NCBI RefSeq assembly: GCF_024505145.1
Contig: NZ_JANIAA010000033.1
Location: forward strand, 49,305 to 113,304
Direction: 5' to 3'
Length of the DNA: 64,000 nucleotides
Source of the DNA: Streptomyces rugosispiralis
GTDB lineage: Bacteria; Actinomycetota; Actinomycetes; Streptomycetales; Streptomycetaceae
The notes under the pieces were generated by a model that was not told where the DNA came from, ran no database searches, and worked only from the letters and a program-made list of their open reading frames with translations. Position 1 is the stretch's first letter. The number at the start of each line of letters is the position of its first letter. The translations under genes and the position numbers were made by a program. Positions 42,610 to 50,632 of the stretch are shown here, in pieces.

Positions 42610-44775
42610 ATGTTCGGGCGAATAGGACGGTTCTCCGTCAACCGTCCATGGCTGGTCGTCGCGATGTGGGTCATCGCGGCGGTCGGCCTGGCCATCCTTG
42701 CCCCACCGTTGAAGTCCAGCACCGACCAAGCCGACTTCCTGCCCTCGCACTACGAATCGGTGCGGGTGACCAAGCTCCAGGAGCAGGCGTTCCCGCAGCA
42801 GGAGAGCGCGGCCGCCATCCTGGTCTACCAGCGGCCGGACGGCGGAAAGCTCTCCGAGGCCGACAAGGCCGCCGTCATCAAGGCGACCAAGGGGTTCCAG
42901 GACAAGAAGTACGAGACCTTCAAGTCCGTGCTGACCACGCCCGAGGCCGTCTCCAAGGACGGCAAGATGGCGCTGGCCAACATCTACTCGACCAAGAAGG
43001 ACCTCTACGACGAGGACACCCAGCAGTCGATCAAGGATCTGCGCGAGGACCGCGACAAGCTGCTGAAGGGCACCTCGCTGAAGGTCGATGTGACCGGTCC
43101 CGCGGCCTCGGGGCTCGATTCCGTCGAGTCCGAGGGTGACACCGACGCCATGATCATGATGGCCACCCTGGTCCTGATCATCGTGCTGCTCGGCGCCATC
43201 TTCCGCAGTCCGCTCATCGCGCTGATGCCGGTACTGATGATCATGGTCATGTTCATCATGGCCCAGGGCCTGATCGGCACCGCCAGCGACTGGTTCGGGC
43301 TCGAGGCCGACAGCGGAGTGTCCGCGATCCTGATCGTGGTGCTGTTCGGCGTCGGCACGGACTACATGCTGTTCCTGCTGTTCCGCTACCGCGAACACCT
43401 CCGCCAGGGCCAGGAGCCCAAGGAGGCCCTGATCAACGCGGCCTCCCGGGTCGGCGAGACCATCGCGTCGGCGGCCGGCGCGGTCATCGTGGCGTTCCTC
43501 GCCCTGACGCTGTCGACGATGGGCAGCATGCGCGCCATGGGGCCCTCGCTGGCGATCTCCGTCGCGGTGACCCTGGTGGCGGCCCTCACCCTGGTGCCCG
43601 CGGTGTTCTCACTGCTGGGAACGAAGGCGTTCTGGCCGTCCAAGGCGTGGAAGCAGGCACCCCGCAACCGGCTCGCCAACGGCACCGGCTCCCTGATCTC
43701 GCGCCGTCCCGGCCTGATCGCCACGGTGTCCGCCTGTGTGCTGGCGGCCCTCGCGGTGGGCGCGTTCGGCTTCAAGGCCGAGTTCGACACCGACAGCTCG
43801 CTGCCGAAGGACCTGGAGTCCGTCAAGGCCATGGCGGAGCTGCAGAAGAGCTTCTCGGCCGGTGAGTCCGACCCGAGCCTGGTGTACGTCAAGTCCGACG
43901 GCGGCGCCAAGCTGGACGCCGCGGCGCTGACCGGGTTCCGGAAGAAGCTGGAGGGGGTGGAGGGCGTCGGCGAGGTCTCGCCCGCCGTGCCCAACCCCAA
44001 GGGTGACGTGGCCCAGTTCAGCGTCGTGCTGAAGTACCGGCCCGCCTCCGAGAAGGCCATCGAGCTGGTGGCCGGGGAGCTGCGGGACACCGCACACGCA
44101 TCCGCGCCAAAGGGCAGCGAGGCCCTGGTGGGCGGGACGACGGCGGTGCTGGGCGACATCGAGGACGCGGTCAACCACGACTACCGGCTGGTGTTCCCGG
44201 TCGCGGGCGTGGCCATCATGCTGATCCTCGGCCTGCTGCTGCGCAGCGTGGTGGCGCCGCTGTATCTGATGCTCGCCGTGGGCCTCGGCTTCGCCGCGAC
44301 CCTGGGCTCGACGGTCTGGCTGTTCCAGGACATCAGGGGTGAGCACGGCCTGCTCTTCATGCTGCCGATCGTGGTCTATCTGTTCGTGGTGGCGATCGGC
44401 ACGGACTACAACATCCTGATGGTGGCCCGATTGCGGGAGGAGGTCGGGAGGGGCAAGTCCCCGGCCGAGGCGGCCCGGCTCGCGGTGGCCCACTCGGCGC
44501 CGACGATCGGTTCGGCCGCCATCATCCTGGCGGGCACCTTCGGTGTGCTGATGCTGGCCAGCAACACCATGCTCCAGCAGATGGGCTTCGCCGTCGCCTT
44601 CGGCATCCTGCTCACCGCGTTCATCATGGCGCTGCTGCTGGTGCCGACGGTGACCGCGATGCTCGGCTCCAAGGCGTGGTGGCCCAACCACCGCTTCGAC
44701 TCCCCCCAGGCGTCCGGTGGATCCGGCCCGGGGCGGGCCGAGGAGCCCGACACCGCGGCGACCGTACGGGTCTGA
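42610..44775 (+). CDS. MMPL/RND-family transporter
   Basis: A 721-aa inner-membrane transporter with about twelve helices and two extracellular porter loops, the MmpL3-like layout. The proton-relay Asp-Tyr pairs stand in FGVGTDYMLFLLFRYREHL (helix 4) and VVAIGTDYNILMVARLREEV (helix 10). KAAVIKATKGFQDKKYETFK lies in the first porter loop. MMPL proteins export lipids or lipid-like compounds, so it could export or confer tolerance to the acylated product of the cluster to its right, but an insertion element separates them. AAAGGAG precedes the ATG. Confidence 0.93.
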   Translation: MFGRIGRFSVNRPWLVVAMWVIAAVGLAILAPPLKSSTDQADFLPSHYESVRVTKLQEQAFPQQESAAAILVYQRPDGGKLSEADKAAVIKATKGFQDKKYETFKSVLTTPEAVSKDGKMALANIYSTKKDLYDEDTQQSIKDLREDRDKLLKGTSLKVDVTGPAASGLDSVESEGDTDAMIMMATLVLIIVLLGAIFRSPLIALMPVLMIMVMFIMAQGLIGTASDWFGLEADSGVSAILIVVLFGVGTDYMLFLLFRYREHLRQGQEPKEALINAASRVGETIASAAGAVIVAFLALTLSTMGSMRAMGPSLAISVAVTLVAALTLVPAVFSLLGTKAFWPSKAWKQAPRNRLANGTGSLISRRPGLIATVSACVLAALAVGAFGFKAEFDTDSSLPKDLESVKAMAELQKSFSAGESDPSLVYVKSDGGAKLDAAALTGFRKKLEGVEGVGEVSPAVPNPKGDVAQFSVVLKYRPASEKAIELVAGELRDTAHASAPKGSEALVGGTTAVLGDIEDAVNHDYRLVFPVAGVAIMLILGLLLRSVVAPLYLMLAVGLGFAATLGSTVWLFQDIRGEHGLLFMLPIVVYLFVVAIGTDYNILMVARLREEVGRGKSPAEAARLAVAHSAPTIGSAAIILAGTFGVLMLASNTMLQQMGFAVAFGILLTAFIMALLLVPTVTAMLGSKAWWPNHRFDSPQASGGSGPGRAEEPDTAATVRV

Positions 44776-44855
44776 TCCGCGGCCTACACGGCCCCCGAAA
44801 CGCCGCGGTGGCCCTTCGCGACATGGTCGCGGAGGGCCACCGGTGGGGGGCTAGT

Positions 44856-45066
44856 GTCTGTCGTCAAAGGGGGCGCCCTGCTCCCGACGCCTGGCACGGC
44901 GCCCCCAGCTACCGCTGGGAGGTGCCCCCGGCTGCGTTGTCGCATCGCCCAAGTACGCCCAGTACGAGGGCGACGCTCCGCCTTGCGAGGCACCGCACCA
45001 GACTCCCCCAGCCACCGCTGGGAGGTGCCCCCTGCTCGCGGCCGGACGCCCCCTTTGCCGACAGAC
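44856..45066. mobile_element. MITE-like element with 20-bp terminal inverted repeats
   Basis: Left end GTCTGTCGTCAAAGGGGGCG (44856-44875); right end CGCCCCCTTTGCCGACAGAC (45047-45066); one mismatch between them. The 211-bp body has no ORF of note and carries two copies of the CCCAGC-NNCC-GCTGGG hairpin (44901-44929, 45003-45032) and a GCGTTGTCGCATCGCCCAAG stretch known from Streptomyces intergenic repeats. No target duplication was seen. It lies between the convergent MMPL and PIG-L genes. Confidence 0.65.
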
Positions 45067-45077
45067 CCCAGGGCGGA

Positions 45078-45845
45078 TCAGGGGCCGACCGGCCGGAACA
45101 GCTCGGCCGGGGTCCCGCCGCCATGGCCCGTCGCATGGGCGTCGAACAGGTCCCGGAAGTCCGCGTCCGGCGGCCAGAGCATGGAGTGCTGTGAGCGGTA
45201 GCACTCGATCGCCTCGTACTTGGCGGACCAGGAGGCTTCCCCGGCGGTCTCGGCCACCGGGTCCAGCAGGGTGTGCCCCTCGGGAAGCGGGGGGATGTCA
45301 CTGCCCCGCAGCCCGTACGGCAGGTCCTCCCAGCACCGCACCGGGACCTTCCCGGCCAGCGCGGTGACCACCGCGTCACGGGTGCGCCGGTGGTCGATGT
45401 GGTTCCCGACCGCCGCGCTGGTCAGCACCTCCTCGGGCCGGATCCGCTCGGCCAGTTCGGCCACCGCGGCCGCCAGCAGGTCGCAGAGCTGGGGTTCGGC
45501 GGCCTCGCTGCCCTGCACCATCGGCCCGTCGACGTCGATGAGCCAGGTGCCGTCGGGCCGCCGCCGGTAGACCGCGTCGAGGAACTCGCCGTGCAGCGGG
45601 GTGGCGCCCAGCCGGGCCAGGGCCTTCCGGTCCTCCTCCCGCCGGTGCTCCATCGGCTCGGTCTCCAGGCCCCAGGTGTAGTGGAAGTACTCGGCGATGG
45701 GTGAGTACGGCAGCGGCGGGATGCCCGCGAACAGGGTGAGGACCGTGACCTCGGCGCCTTCGGCGGCCAGGTGGTGGATCCGGCTGCCGGCGGACAGCAC
45801 GGCGTCGTCCAGGTGCGGGGAGACGACGAGGATGTGGGAGGGCAT
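45078..45845 (-). CDS. PIG-L family N-deacetylase
   Basis: A 255-aa zinc deacetylase of the MshB/GlcNAc-PI fold. VVSPHLDDAVLSAGSRI supplies the P-H-x-D-D zinc motif (H11, D13, D14) and AAVGNHIDHRRTRDAV the later His pair (HxxH). LPPLPEGHTLLDPV and the Trp-rich loop may shape the pocket. It starts on the last base of the glmU-type gene (TGATG), so it is co-translated with UDP-GlcNAc supply. It probably removes the acetyl group from a GlcNAc unit after transfer, as in teicoplanin-type or aminoglycoside pathways. Substrate inferred. Confidence 0.88.
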   Translation of the reverse strand: MPSHILVVSPHLDDAVLSAGSRIHHLAAEGAEVTVLTLFAGIPPLPYSPIAEYFHYTWGLETEPMEHRREEDRKALARLGATPLHGEFLDAVYRRRPDGTWLIDVDGPMVQGSEAAEPQLCDLLAAAVAELAERIRPEEVLTSAAVGNHIDHRRTRDAVVTALAGKVPVRCWEDLPYGLRGSDIPPLPEGHTLLDPVAETAGEASWSAKYEAIECYRSQHSMLWPPDADFRDLFDAHATGHGGGTPAELFRPVGP

Positions 45846-47617
45846 CAGGACCGGGACCGTTCGTCAGCGGTGGTGGACGGTTCGTATCCGGCGGTGGGCT
45901 CCGGCGCCGCCGTGGTGCGGGGGACCTGCTGACGGGCGCCGTCGGCGGCCTCCATCTCCCCGGTCTCGCCCTGGGCCATGGCGGCGGCGATGGCCGACGC
46001 GGAGCCGGGGCGGTTCTGCTGCACCCAGCCGGGGATGTTGCGCTGTTTGAGGGACCCCTCGGAGATGACCAGCGCGCCCGGGGGCACGTCCTCGGCGATC
46101 AGCGCGCGGGCGCCCGAGTAGACCCCGTCGCCGACGGTGACCGGTGCGATGAGCCCGTTCTGGCCGCCGATGCGGACGTTGCGGCCCACGACGGAGCGGT
46201 ACTTCTTGCGGCCGTCGTAGTTGGCGAAGCCCGACAGGCCGCCGATGTTGCTCCCCTCGCCGATGTCCGCGTCACCGATGTACGACAGATGCGGGACCTT
46301 GGCCCCGGCGCCGAGCGTGGAGTTCTTGATCTCCACGAACGTGCCCACCTTGGCGCCCTTGTCGAGCCGGGTGTCGGGGCGCACATACGCGTACGGACCG
46401 ACCTGCGCCGACGGGCCCAGGGCCGCCTGGTCCAGCACCGAGCTGGTGACCTCGGCACCGGCGCCGAGCTCGGACGTGGACACGGTCGAGTAGGCCCGCA
46501 CCCGGGCGCCCGCGCCGAGCCGCGAGGCGGTCACGGTGGACCGCTCCACCAGCGCCCGCTCGCCCACGGCGGTGTCCCGCAGCTCGGTGTCCGGACCGAT
46601 CACCGCGCCGGTCGCCACCGAACTGGAGCCGAGGACACGGGTGTTGGACAGCACCATCGCCCCGGCGGCCAGCCTGGCGCCGACGTCGATCCAGGCCGTC
46701 CCCGGGTCGGCGATGTCGACCCCGGCCGCCAGCCACCGGCGATTGATCCGGTCGCGCAGCACGGCCCGCACCCGGGCCAGCTGGATCTGGTCGTTGGCGC
46801 CCAGGATGTCGTCCGGGTCCTCCGCGACCGTGATGCCGACGCGCAGATCGTGCGCGGCGAAGTGGTCCAGCACGGTGGCCAGGTACTCGCCGGTGGTGCG
46901 CCCGTTCGCCAGCAGGTCGTCGAAGGCGGCGCGCAGGGCGGTGGCGTCGAACGCGTAGACCCCGGCGCCCACTTCGCGCGGCCGGCCGCCGGCCGGGCCG
47001 TCGCCGGGCTCGCGGCGGTCGCCCCGGTCCGGCGGCAGCAGGGCCTGGTACTCGCCCACCTCGGACCGCAGCACCAGGCTGTAGCCGGTGGTGTCCGGCA
47101 GATGGCCGGACAGCAGGGTCATGGCGTTGCCCGCCTTCTCGTGCTCGGCCACCAGCCGGGCCAGCGTGTCGCCGGTGAGCAGCGGCGCGTCCCCGCAGCT
47201 CACCAGGATGGTCCCGGTGAAGTCCGGGAGTCGCCGCACGGCGGTGAGCAGGGCGTGCCCGTAGCCGCCCTGGTGCTCCTGGACGACGGTCTCCGGCGCG
47301 GGCACGGGCGCGGGCACGGCATCGGCGCGGTGGGCGGCGAGGTACGCCTCGACGTCCGCCCGCTGGTGTCCGGTGACCACGACCGTGCGCCGCGGCGCGA
47401 GTTCGGCGACGGCGTCGAGGACATGGCCGAGCATGGCCCGGCCGCCGACCTCGCGCAGCACCTTCTGGGGGCCGGGGCCCATGCGCTCCCCGTTCCCCGC
47501 GGCGAGCACCACGGCGGCCAGTTCCCGGGCGTGCTCCTCCCGGGCCCGCTGTTCCGGGTCGCCCCCCGGCCCGGAACGCCATTCGCTCTTACTATCGAGT
47601 ATCTTCTGGGAAATCAT
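45845..47617 (-). CDS. glmU: GlmU-type bifunctional GlcNAc-1-P uridylyltransferase / glucosamine-1-P acetyltransferase
   Basis: A 590-aa enzyme that makes UDP-GlcNAc. Pyrophosphorylase: LAAVVLAAGNGERMGPGPQK (usual LAAGxGTRMxSxxPK, here with Q before K), QEHQGGYGHALLTAV, ILVSCGDAPLLT. Left-handed beta-helix acetyltransferase: VPHLSYIGDADIGEGSNIGG, FANYDGRKKYRS and GGQNGLIAPVTVGDGVYSGA keep the catalytic His, Tyr, Asn and Lys. An extra 35-residue N-terminus and 50-residue low-complexity C-terminus set it apart from housekeeping GlmU. AGGAGGGG selects ATG 47617. Inside the cluster it is most likely a dedicated sugar-donor supplier. Confidence 0.9.
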   Translation of the reverse strand: MISQKILDSKSEWRSGPGGDPEQRAREEHARELAAVVLAAGNGERMGPGPQKVLREVGGRAMLGHVLDAVAELAPRRTVVVTGHQRADVEAYLAAHRADAVPAPVPAPETVVQEHQGGYGHALLTAVRRLPDFTGTILVSCGDAPLLTGDTLARLVAEHEKAGNAMTLLSGHLPDTTGYSLVLRSEVGEYQALLPPDRGDRREPGDGPAGGRPREVGAGVYAFDATALRAAFDDLLANGRTTGEYLATVLDHFAAHDLRVGITVAEDPDDILGANDQIQLARVRAVLRDRINRRWLAAGVDIADPGTAWIDVGARLAAGAMVLSNTRVLGSSSVATGAVIGPDTELRDTAVGERALVERSTVTASRLGAGARVRAYSTVSTSELGAGAEVTSSVLDQAALGPSAQVGPYAYVRPDTRLDKGAKVGTFVEIKNSTLGAGAKVPHLSYIGDADIGEGSNIGGLSGFANYDGRKKYRSVVGRNVRIGGQNGLIAPVTVGDGVYSGARALIAEDVPPGALVISEGSLKQRNIPGWVQQNRPGSASAIAAAMAQGETGEMEAADGARQQVPRTTAAPEPTAGYEPSTTADERSRS

Positions 47618-47847
47618 CTCAATCAGCCCCTCCTGAAGTGGATCAGGCCGCCCGGACTGCATTTCGGACAGCGTGCCGCAGGTCTCAGACAAGGGCGAAG
47701 CAGACAGGCCCGCAAGGGATGTCCAGAACCCTTGGCAGGAAGCTGACTGTGCGCTCGACCGCTCTGCCCGGCCTTCCTAGCATCGAATTCACCACATGAC
47801 GTCAACCGGCCATCTGAGGCGTCCGGATGGCGGAAGAGGAGTTATCC
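47618..47847. promoter_or_regulatory. Divergent promoter region, glmU / glycosyltransferase
   Basis: 230 bp. TAGCAT at 47778-47783 is a plausible -10 for the glycosyltransferase gene, with a weak -35 near 47756. No obvious operator dyad seen. Confidence 0.35.
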
Positions 47848-49098
47848 GTGAGCGTCTCTCGTCCGGGCCGTCCAGGGGGAATTCCGGAGAATGCGCGACC
47901 GCTGCACATCGCGATGTTCAACATCCCGGCGGACGGTCATGTGAATCCGAATCTCGCGCTCTGCGCGGAATTGGTCGAGCGGGGCCACCGGGTCAGCTTC
48001 TCCATCGACGAGGGACATGCCGAGGCGGTCCGGGCCGCCGGGGCCGAGCCGGTCCTCTACCGGACGACCTTCCCGGACGCGGGCCGCGGTGAGCGGTTCC
48101 CCATCACCGATGTGATCGCGATGTCCTCGCTCTTCCTGCGGGAGGCGGTCGCGGTGCTGCCGCAGCAGCTCGCCGCGTTCGAGGACGACCGCCCCGACCT
48201 GGTCCTCTACGACTACGCCGCGCTGTCGGCCCAGATCCTGGCCAAGCGCTGGGGCGTCCCGGCGGTGCGACTCTCCCCGACCAGGGTGTCCAGCAACACC
48301 TACGAGCGGGATCTGGCGCCGTTCTACGCCTCGGTGGCGGACGACCCGGCGTGGCTGGCCTACCGGAAGGAGTTCCAGCACTTCCTGGACGAGGGCGGGA
48401 TGGACCTGACCATCGAGGAGTTCCTCTACGTCGGCCGGGCCGACCACTATGTGGTCACCATCCCGCGGGCGTTCCAGGCCGACGCGGACGAACTGGGCGA
48501 CGCCTACACCTTCGTCGGCCCCGTGGTGCGCGACCAGGGCCTCCAGGCCCCCTGGAAACCGCCCGCCGACGGCCGCCCGGTGCTGCTGATCGCCTTCGGC
48601 TCGATCGCGCCCGAGGTGCCCGAGGTGCAGCGGATCTTCTTCGAGTGCGCGGAGGCGTTCGCCGACGGGCCGTGGCATGTGGTGATGTCGATCGGCAGGC
48701 ATCTGGACCCGGCGGACTTCGGGCCGCCGCCCCCGCACATGGAGCTCATCCCCGAGGCGCCGCAGCTCCGGGTGCTGGCCGAGGCGGCGGTGTTCATCAC
48801 CCACGCGGGTATGGGTTCCACCATGGAGGCGATCCAGTACGGGGTTCCCATGGTGGCCGTGCCCATGGGGTTCGACCAGATGGAGAACGCCCGGTTGATC
48901 GACGAGCTGGGCATCGGCGTACGGACGCCCTTCGAAGGCGTCACCGGCGAGGAGCTGCGGGAGGCCGTGGAGCGGGTGTCCGCCGACCCCGGGGTGGCCC
49001 GGCGGCTGGCGGAGCTGCGCGCCGAGATCCTCGCGGAGGGCGGCGCCCCCGCGGCGGCCGACGCGATCGAGGGCGCGGCGCGGCGCGCACGGGCCTGA
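47848..49098 (+). CDS. MGT/OleD-type glycosyltransferase (GT1), first copy
   Basis: A 416-aa GT-B enzyme of the macrolide-glycosyltransferase family. N-domain: HIAMFNIPADGHVNPNLALC, GHRVSFSIDEGHAEAV; C-domain donor site: VFITHAGMGSTMEAIQYGVP and MVAVPMGFDQMENARLIDEL. These use UDP-glucose or UDP-GlcNAc to glycosylate hydroxyls of natural products. GAGGAG 6 nt ahead selects the GTG at 47848 over the ATG at 47827. Divergent from glmU. Its closest visible relative is the second copy at 60515-61810. Confidence 0.92.
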   Translation: MSVSRPGRPGGIPENARPLHIAMFNIPADGHVNPNLALCAELVERGHRVSFSIDEGHAEAVRAAGAEPVLYRTTFPDAGRGERFPITDVIAMSSLFLREAVAVLPQQLAAFEDDRPDLVLYDYAALSAQILAKRWGVPAVRLSPTRVSSNTYERDLAPFYASVADDPAWLAYRKEFQHFLDEGGMDLTIEEFLYVGRADHYVVTIPRAFQADADELGDAYTFVGPVVRDQGLQAPWKPPADGRPVLLIAFGSIAPEVPEVQRIFFECAEAFADGPWHVVMSIGRHLDPADFGPPPPHMELIPEAPQLRVLAEAAVFITHAGMGSTMEAIQYGVPMVAVPMGFDQMENARLIDELGIGVRTPFEGVTGEELREAVERVSADPGVARRLAELRAEILAEGGAPAAADAIEGAARRARA

Positions 49099-49101
49099 CG
49101 C

Positions 49102-49656
49102 GTGTCCGCGTCGGGGACGGCCGCCGGGGCGGGACCGGCGCGGGAGTCGCGCCGGGCCGCCCTGGCCGCCTTCGTCTGGGCGGTGGTCTTCACCGCGATG
49201 CATGTGTACTGGTTCGCCGGGGGCCGGTTCGGGCTCGGCGACGCGCCCGAGGTGGTGCCGGAGGCCACCACCACCAGCGACCGGATCCAGGGCGCCGTCA
49301 TCACCGGAATGTTCGCGGTGGGCATCGTGCTGCCGCTGGCGCTGACCCGGCCGTGGGGGCGGCGGATCCCCCGGTGGGCGGCGCTGTTCTGCCTGTGGAC
49401 CGGCGCCGCGCTGGTGGCGGTGCGCGGGGGCGCCGGGCTGCTGGACACGGCGCTGCGCGGCACCGGCCTGGCGCGGAACGGCCTGACCGGCCTGACGTAC
49501 GAGCAGATCACCGGCGACGCCCACCCGTCCGCGTACACCATCTGGTCCGGGGTCTGCGTCGACGCCTACTTCGTGCTCGGCGGGATCCTGTACGGCCTGA
49601 CCGCCCTGCGGCTGGGCCGGAGGGCCCGCCCCGGGCGGCCCGTCACGGCAGAGTGA
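49102..49656 (+). CDS. DUF3995 membrane protein
   Basis: A 184-aa protein with four hydrophobic helices (LAAFVWAVVFTAMHVYWFAG, GAVITGMFAVGIVLPLALTR, WAALFCLWTGAALVAVRGGA, WSGVCVDAYFVLGGILYGLT), matching the DUF3995 pattern. Starts 3 bp after the glycosyltransferase stop, so is in its operon; its last 14 bp overlap the KAS III gene on the other strand. Role unknown. Confidence 0.85.
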   Translation: MSASGTAAGAGPARESRRAALAAFVWAVVFTAMHVYWFAGGRFGLGDAPEVVPEATTTSDRIQGAVITGMFAVGIVLPLALTRPWGRRIPRWAALFCLWTGAALVAVRGGAGLLDTALRGTGLARNGLTGLTYEQITGDAHPSAYTIWSGVCVDAYFVLGGILYGLTALRLGRRARPGRPVTAE

Positions 49657-50632
49657 CCACCAGCGCGGCGTGCGCCAGCCCCGCGCCGAACCCCGCCAGC
49701 AGGGCCAGTCCCCCCGAGGGCAGCGCCCCGCGGTCTCTGAGGGCCTCCATGGCGAGCGGGACGGACGCGGCGGAGGTGTTGCCCGCGGAGGTGATGTCGT
49801 CGGCGACCACGACATGCGGCGGCAGGTCCAGGGCCTTGGCCACCGCCTCGGTGATGCGCAGATTCGCCTGGTGCGGAACGAAGGCGGACAGCTGGTCCGC
49901 CGTGACACCCGCCTGTTCGAGTGCGGCGGCCGCCGTGCGCGGCACCTCCCTGATCGCCCAGCGGAACACCTCGGACCCGGCCATCCGCATGTACGGCCAG
50001 GGGCGGTCCGCGTCCCGGGCGGCGGTCCAGGGCTCCTGATGGGCGATGAGGCCGTGCCGCTCCCCGTCGGAGCCCCAGGCCACGGAGTGGATCCCGGGTT
50101 CGGCGGCGGGGCCGACCAGCACCGCGCCCGCGCCGTCCGCGAAGAGGAAGGCGGCTCCCCGGTCGTCCGGGTCGACGATGTCGGTCATCCGCTCGGAGCC
50201 GATCACCAGCACCCGGCGGGAGGTGCCCGCGCGGATGAGCCCGTCCGCCACGGCGAGGGCGTAGCAGAAGCCCGCGCACGCGACGTGCACATCGAAGGCG
50301 GCGGCGGTCCGCGCGCCCAGGGCCGCGGCCACCTGCGGCGCCGCCGCCGGGGACTGGTACAGGTAGGACATCGAGGCGAGCAGCACGGTGTCCACGTCGG
50401 CGGGGGCCACGCCCGCGTCGGCCAGGGCCTTGCCCCCGGCGTGCGCGGCCATGGTGATCACCGTCTCGTCCGGCCCGGCGTAGCGCCGGCTGACGATGCC
50501 CGACCGGCGCCGGATCCAGGTGTCGGAGGAGTCCAGACGCGCGCACAGCTCCTCGTTGGGCACGGTACGGGCGGGGCGGTAGCCGCCGAGGCCCAGGATG
50601 CGCGCCCCCGCCCCGCCCTGACGTCCGGTCAT
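49643..50632 (-). CDS. 3-oxoacyl-ACP synthase III family protein (KAS III)
   Basis: A 329-aa thiolase-fold enzyme with the full FabH triad: C119 in DVHVACAGFCYALAV, H254 in AFVPHQANLRI and N285 in TSAGNTSAAS. WIRRRSGIVSRRYAGPDETV is the usual substrate-tunnel start. It overlaps the FAAL gene by 4 nt, so is coupled to it. It could start an acyl chain by condensing with malonyl-ACP or, as some KAS III relatives do, transfer an acyl group to another acceptor. It is the only KAS in the window with intact catalytic residues. Confidence 0.92.
   Translation of the reverse strand: MTGRQGGAGARILGLGGYRPARTVPNEELCARLDSSDTWIRRRSGIVSRRYAGPDETVITMAAHAGGKALADAGVAPADVDTVLLASMSYLYQSPAAAPQVAAALGARTAAAFDVHVACAGFCYALAVADGLIRAGTSRRVLVIGSERMTDIVDPDDRGAAFLFADGAGAVLVGPAAEPGIHSVAWGSDGERHGLIAHQEPWTAARDADRPWPYMRMAGSEVFRWAIREVPRTAAAALEQAGVTADQLSAFVPHQANLRITEAVAKALDLPPHVVVADDITSAGNTSAASVPLAMEALRDRGALPSGGLALLAGFGAGLAHAALVVTLP

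Noticed and set aside
42567..43139. 190-codon plus-strand ORF at the MMPL start
   Set aside because: Out-of-frame shadow of the MMPL gene, which has a strong ribosome site and transporter motifs.
46272..47582. 436-codon frame antiparallel in phase to GlmU
   Set aside because: Alternative-frame shadow of GlmU, low complexity.
45078..47617. Mycothiol biosynthesis genes
   Set aside because: PIG-L resembles MshB in fold only; no MshA, MshC or MshD is present and the partner is GlmU.
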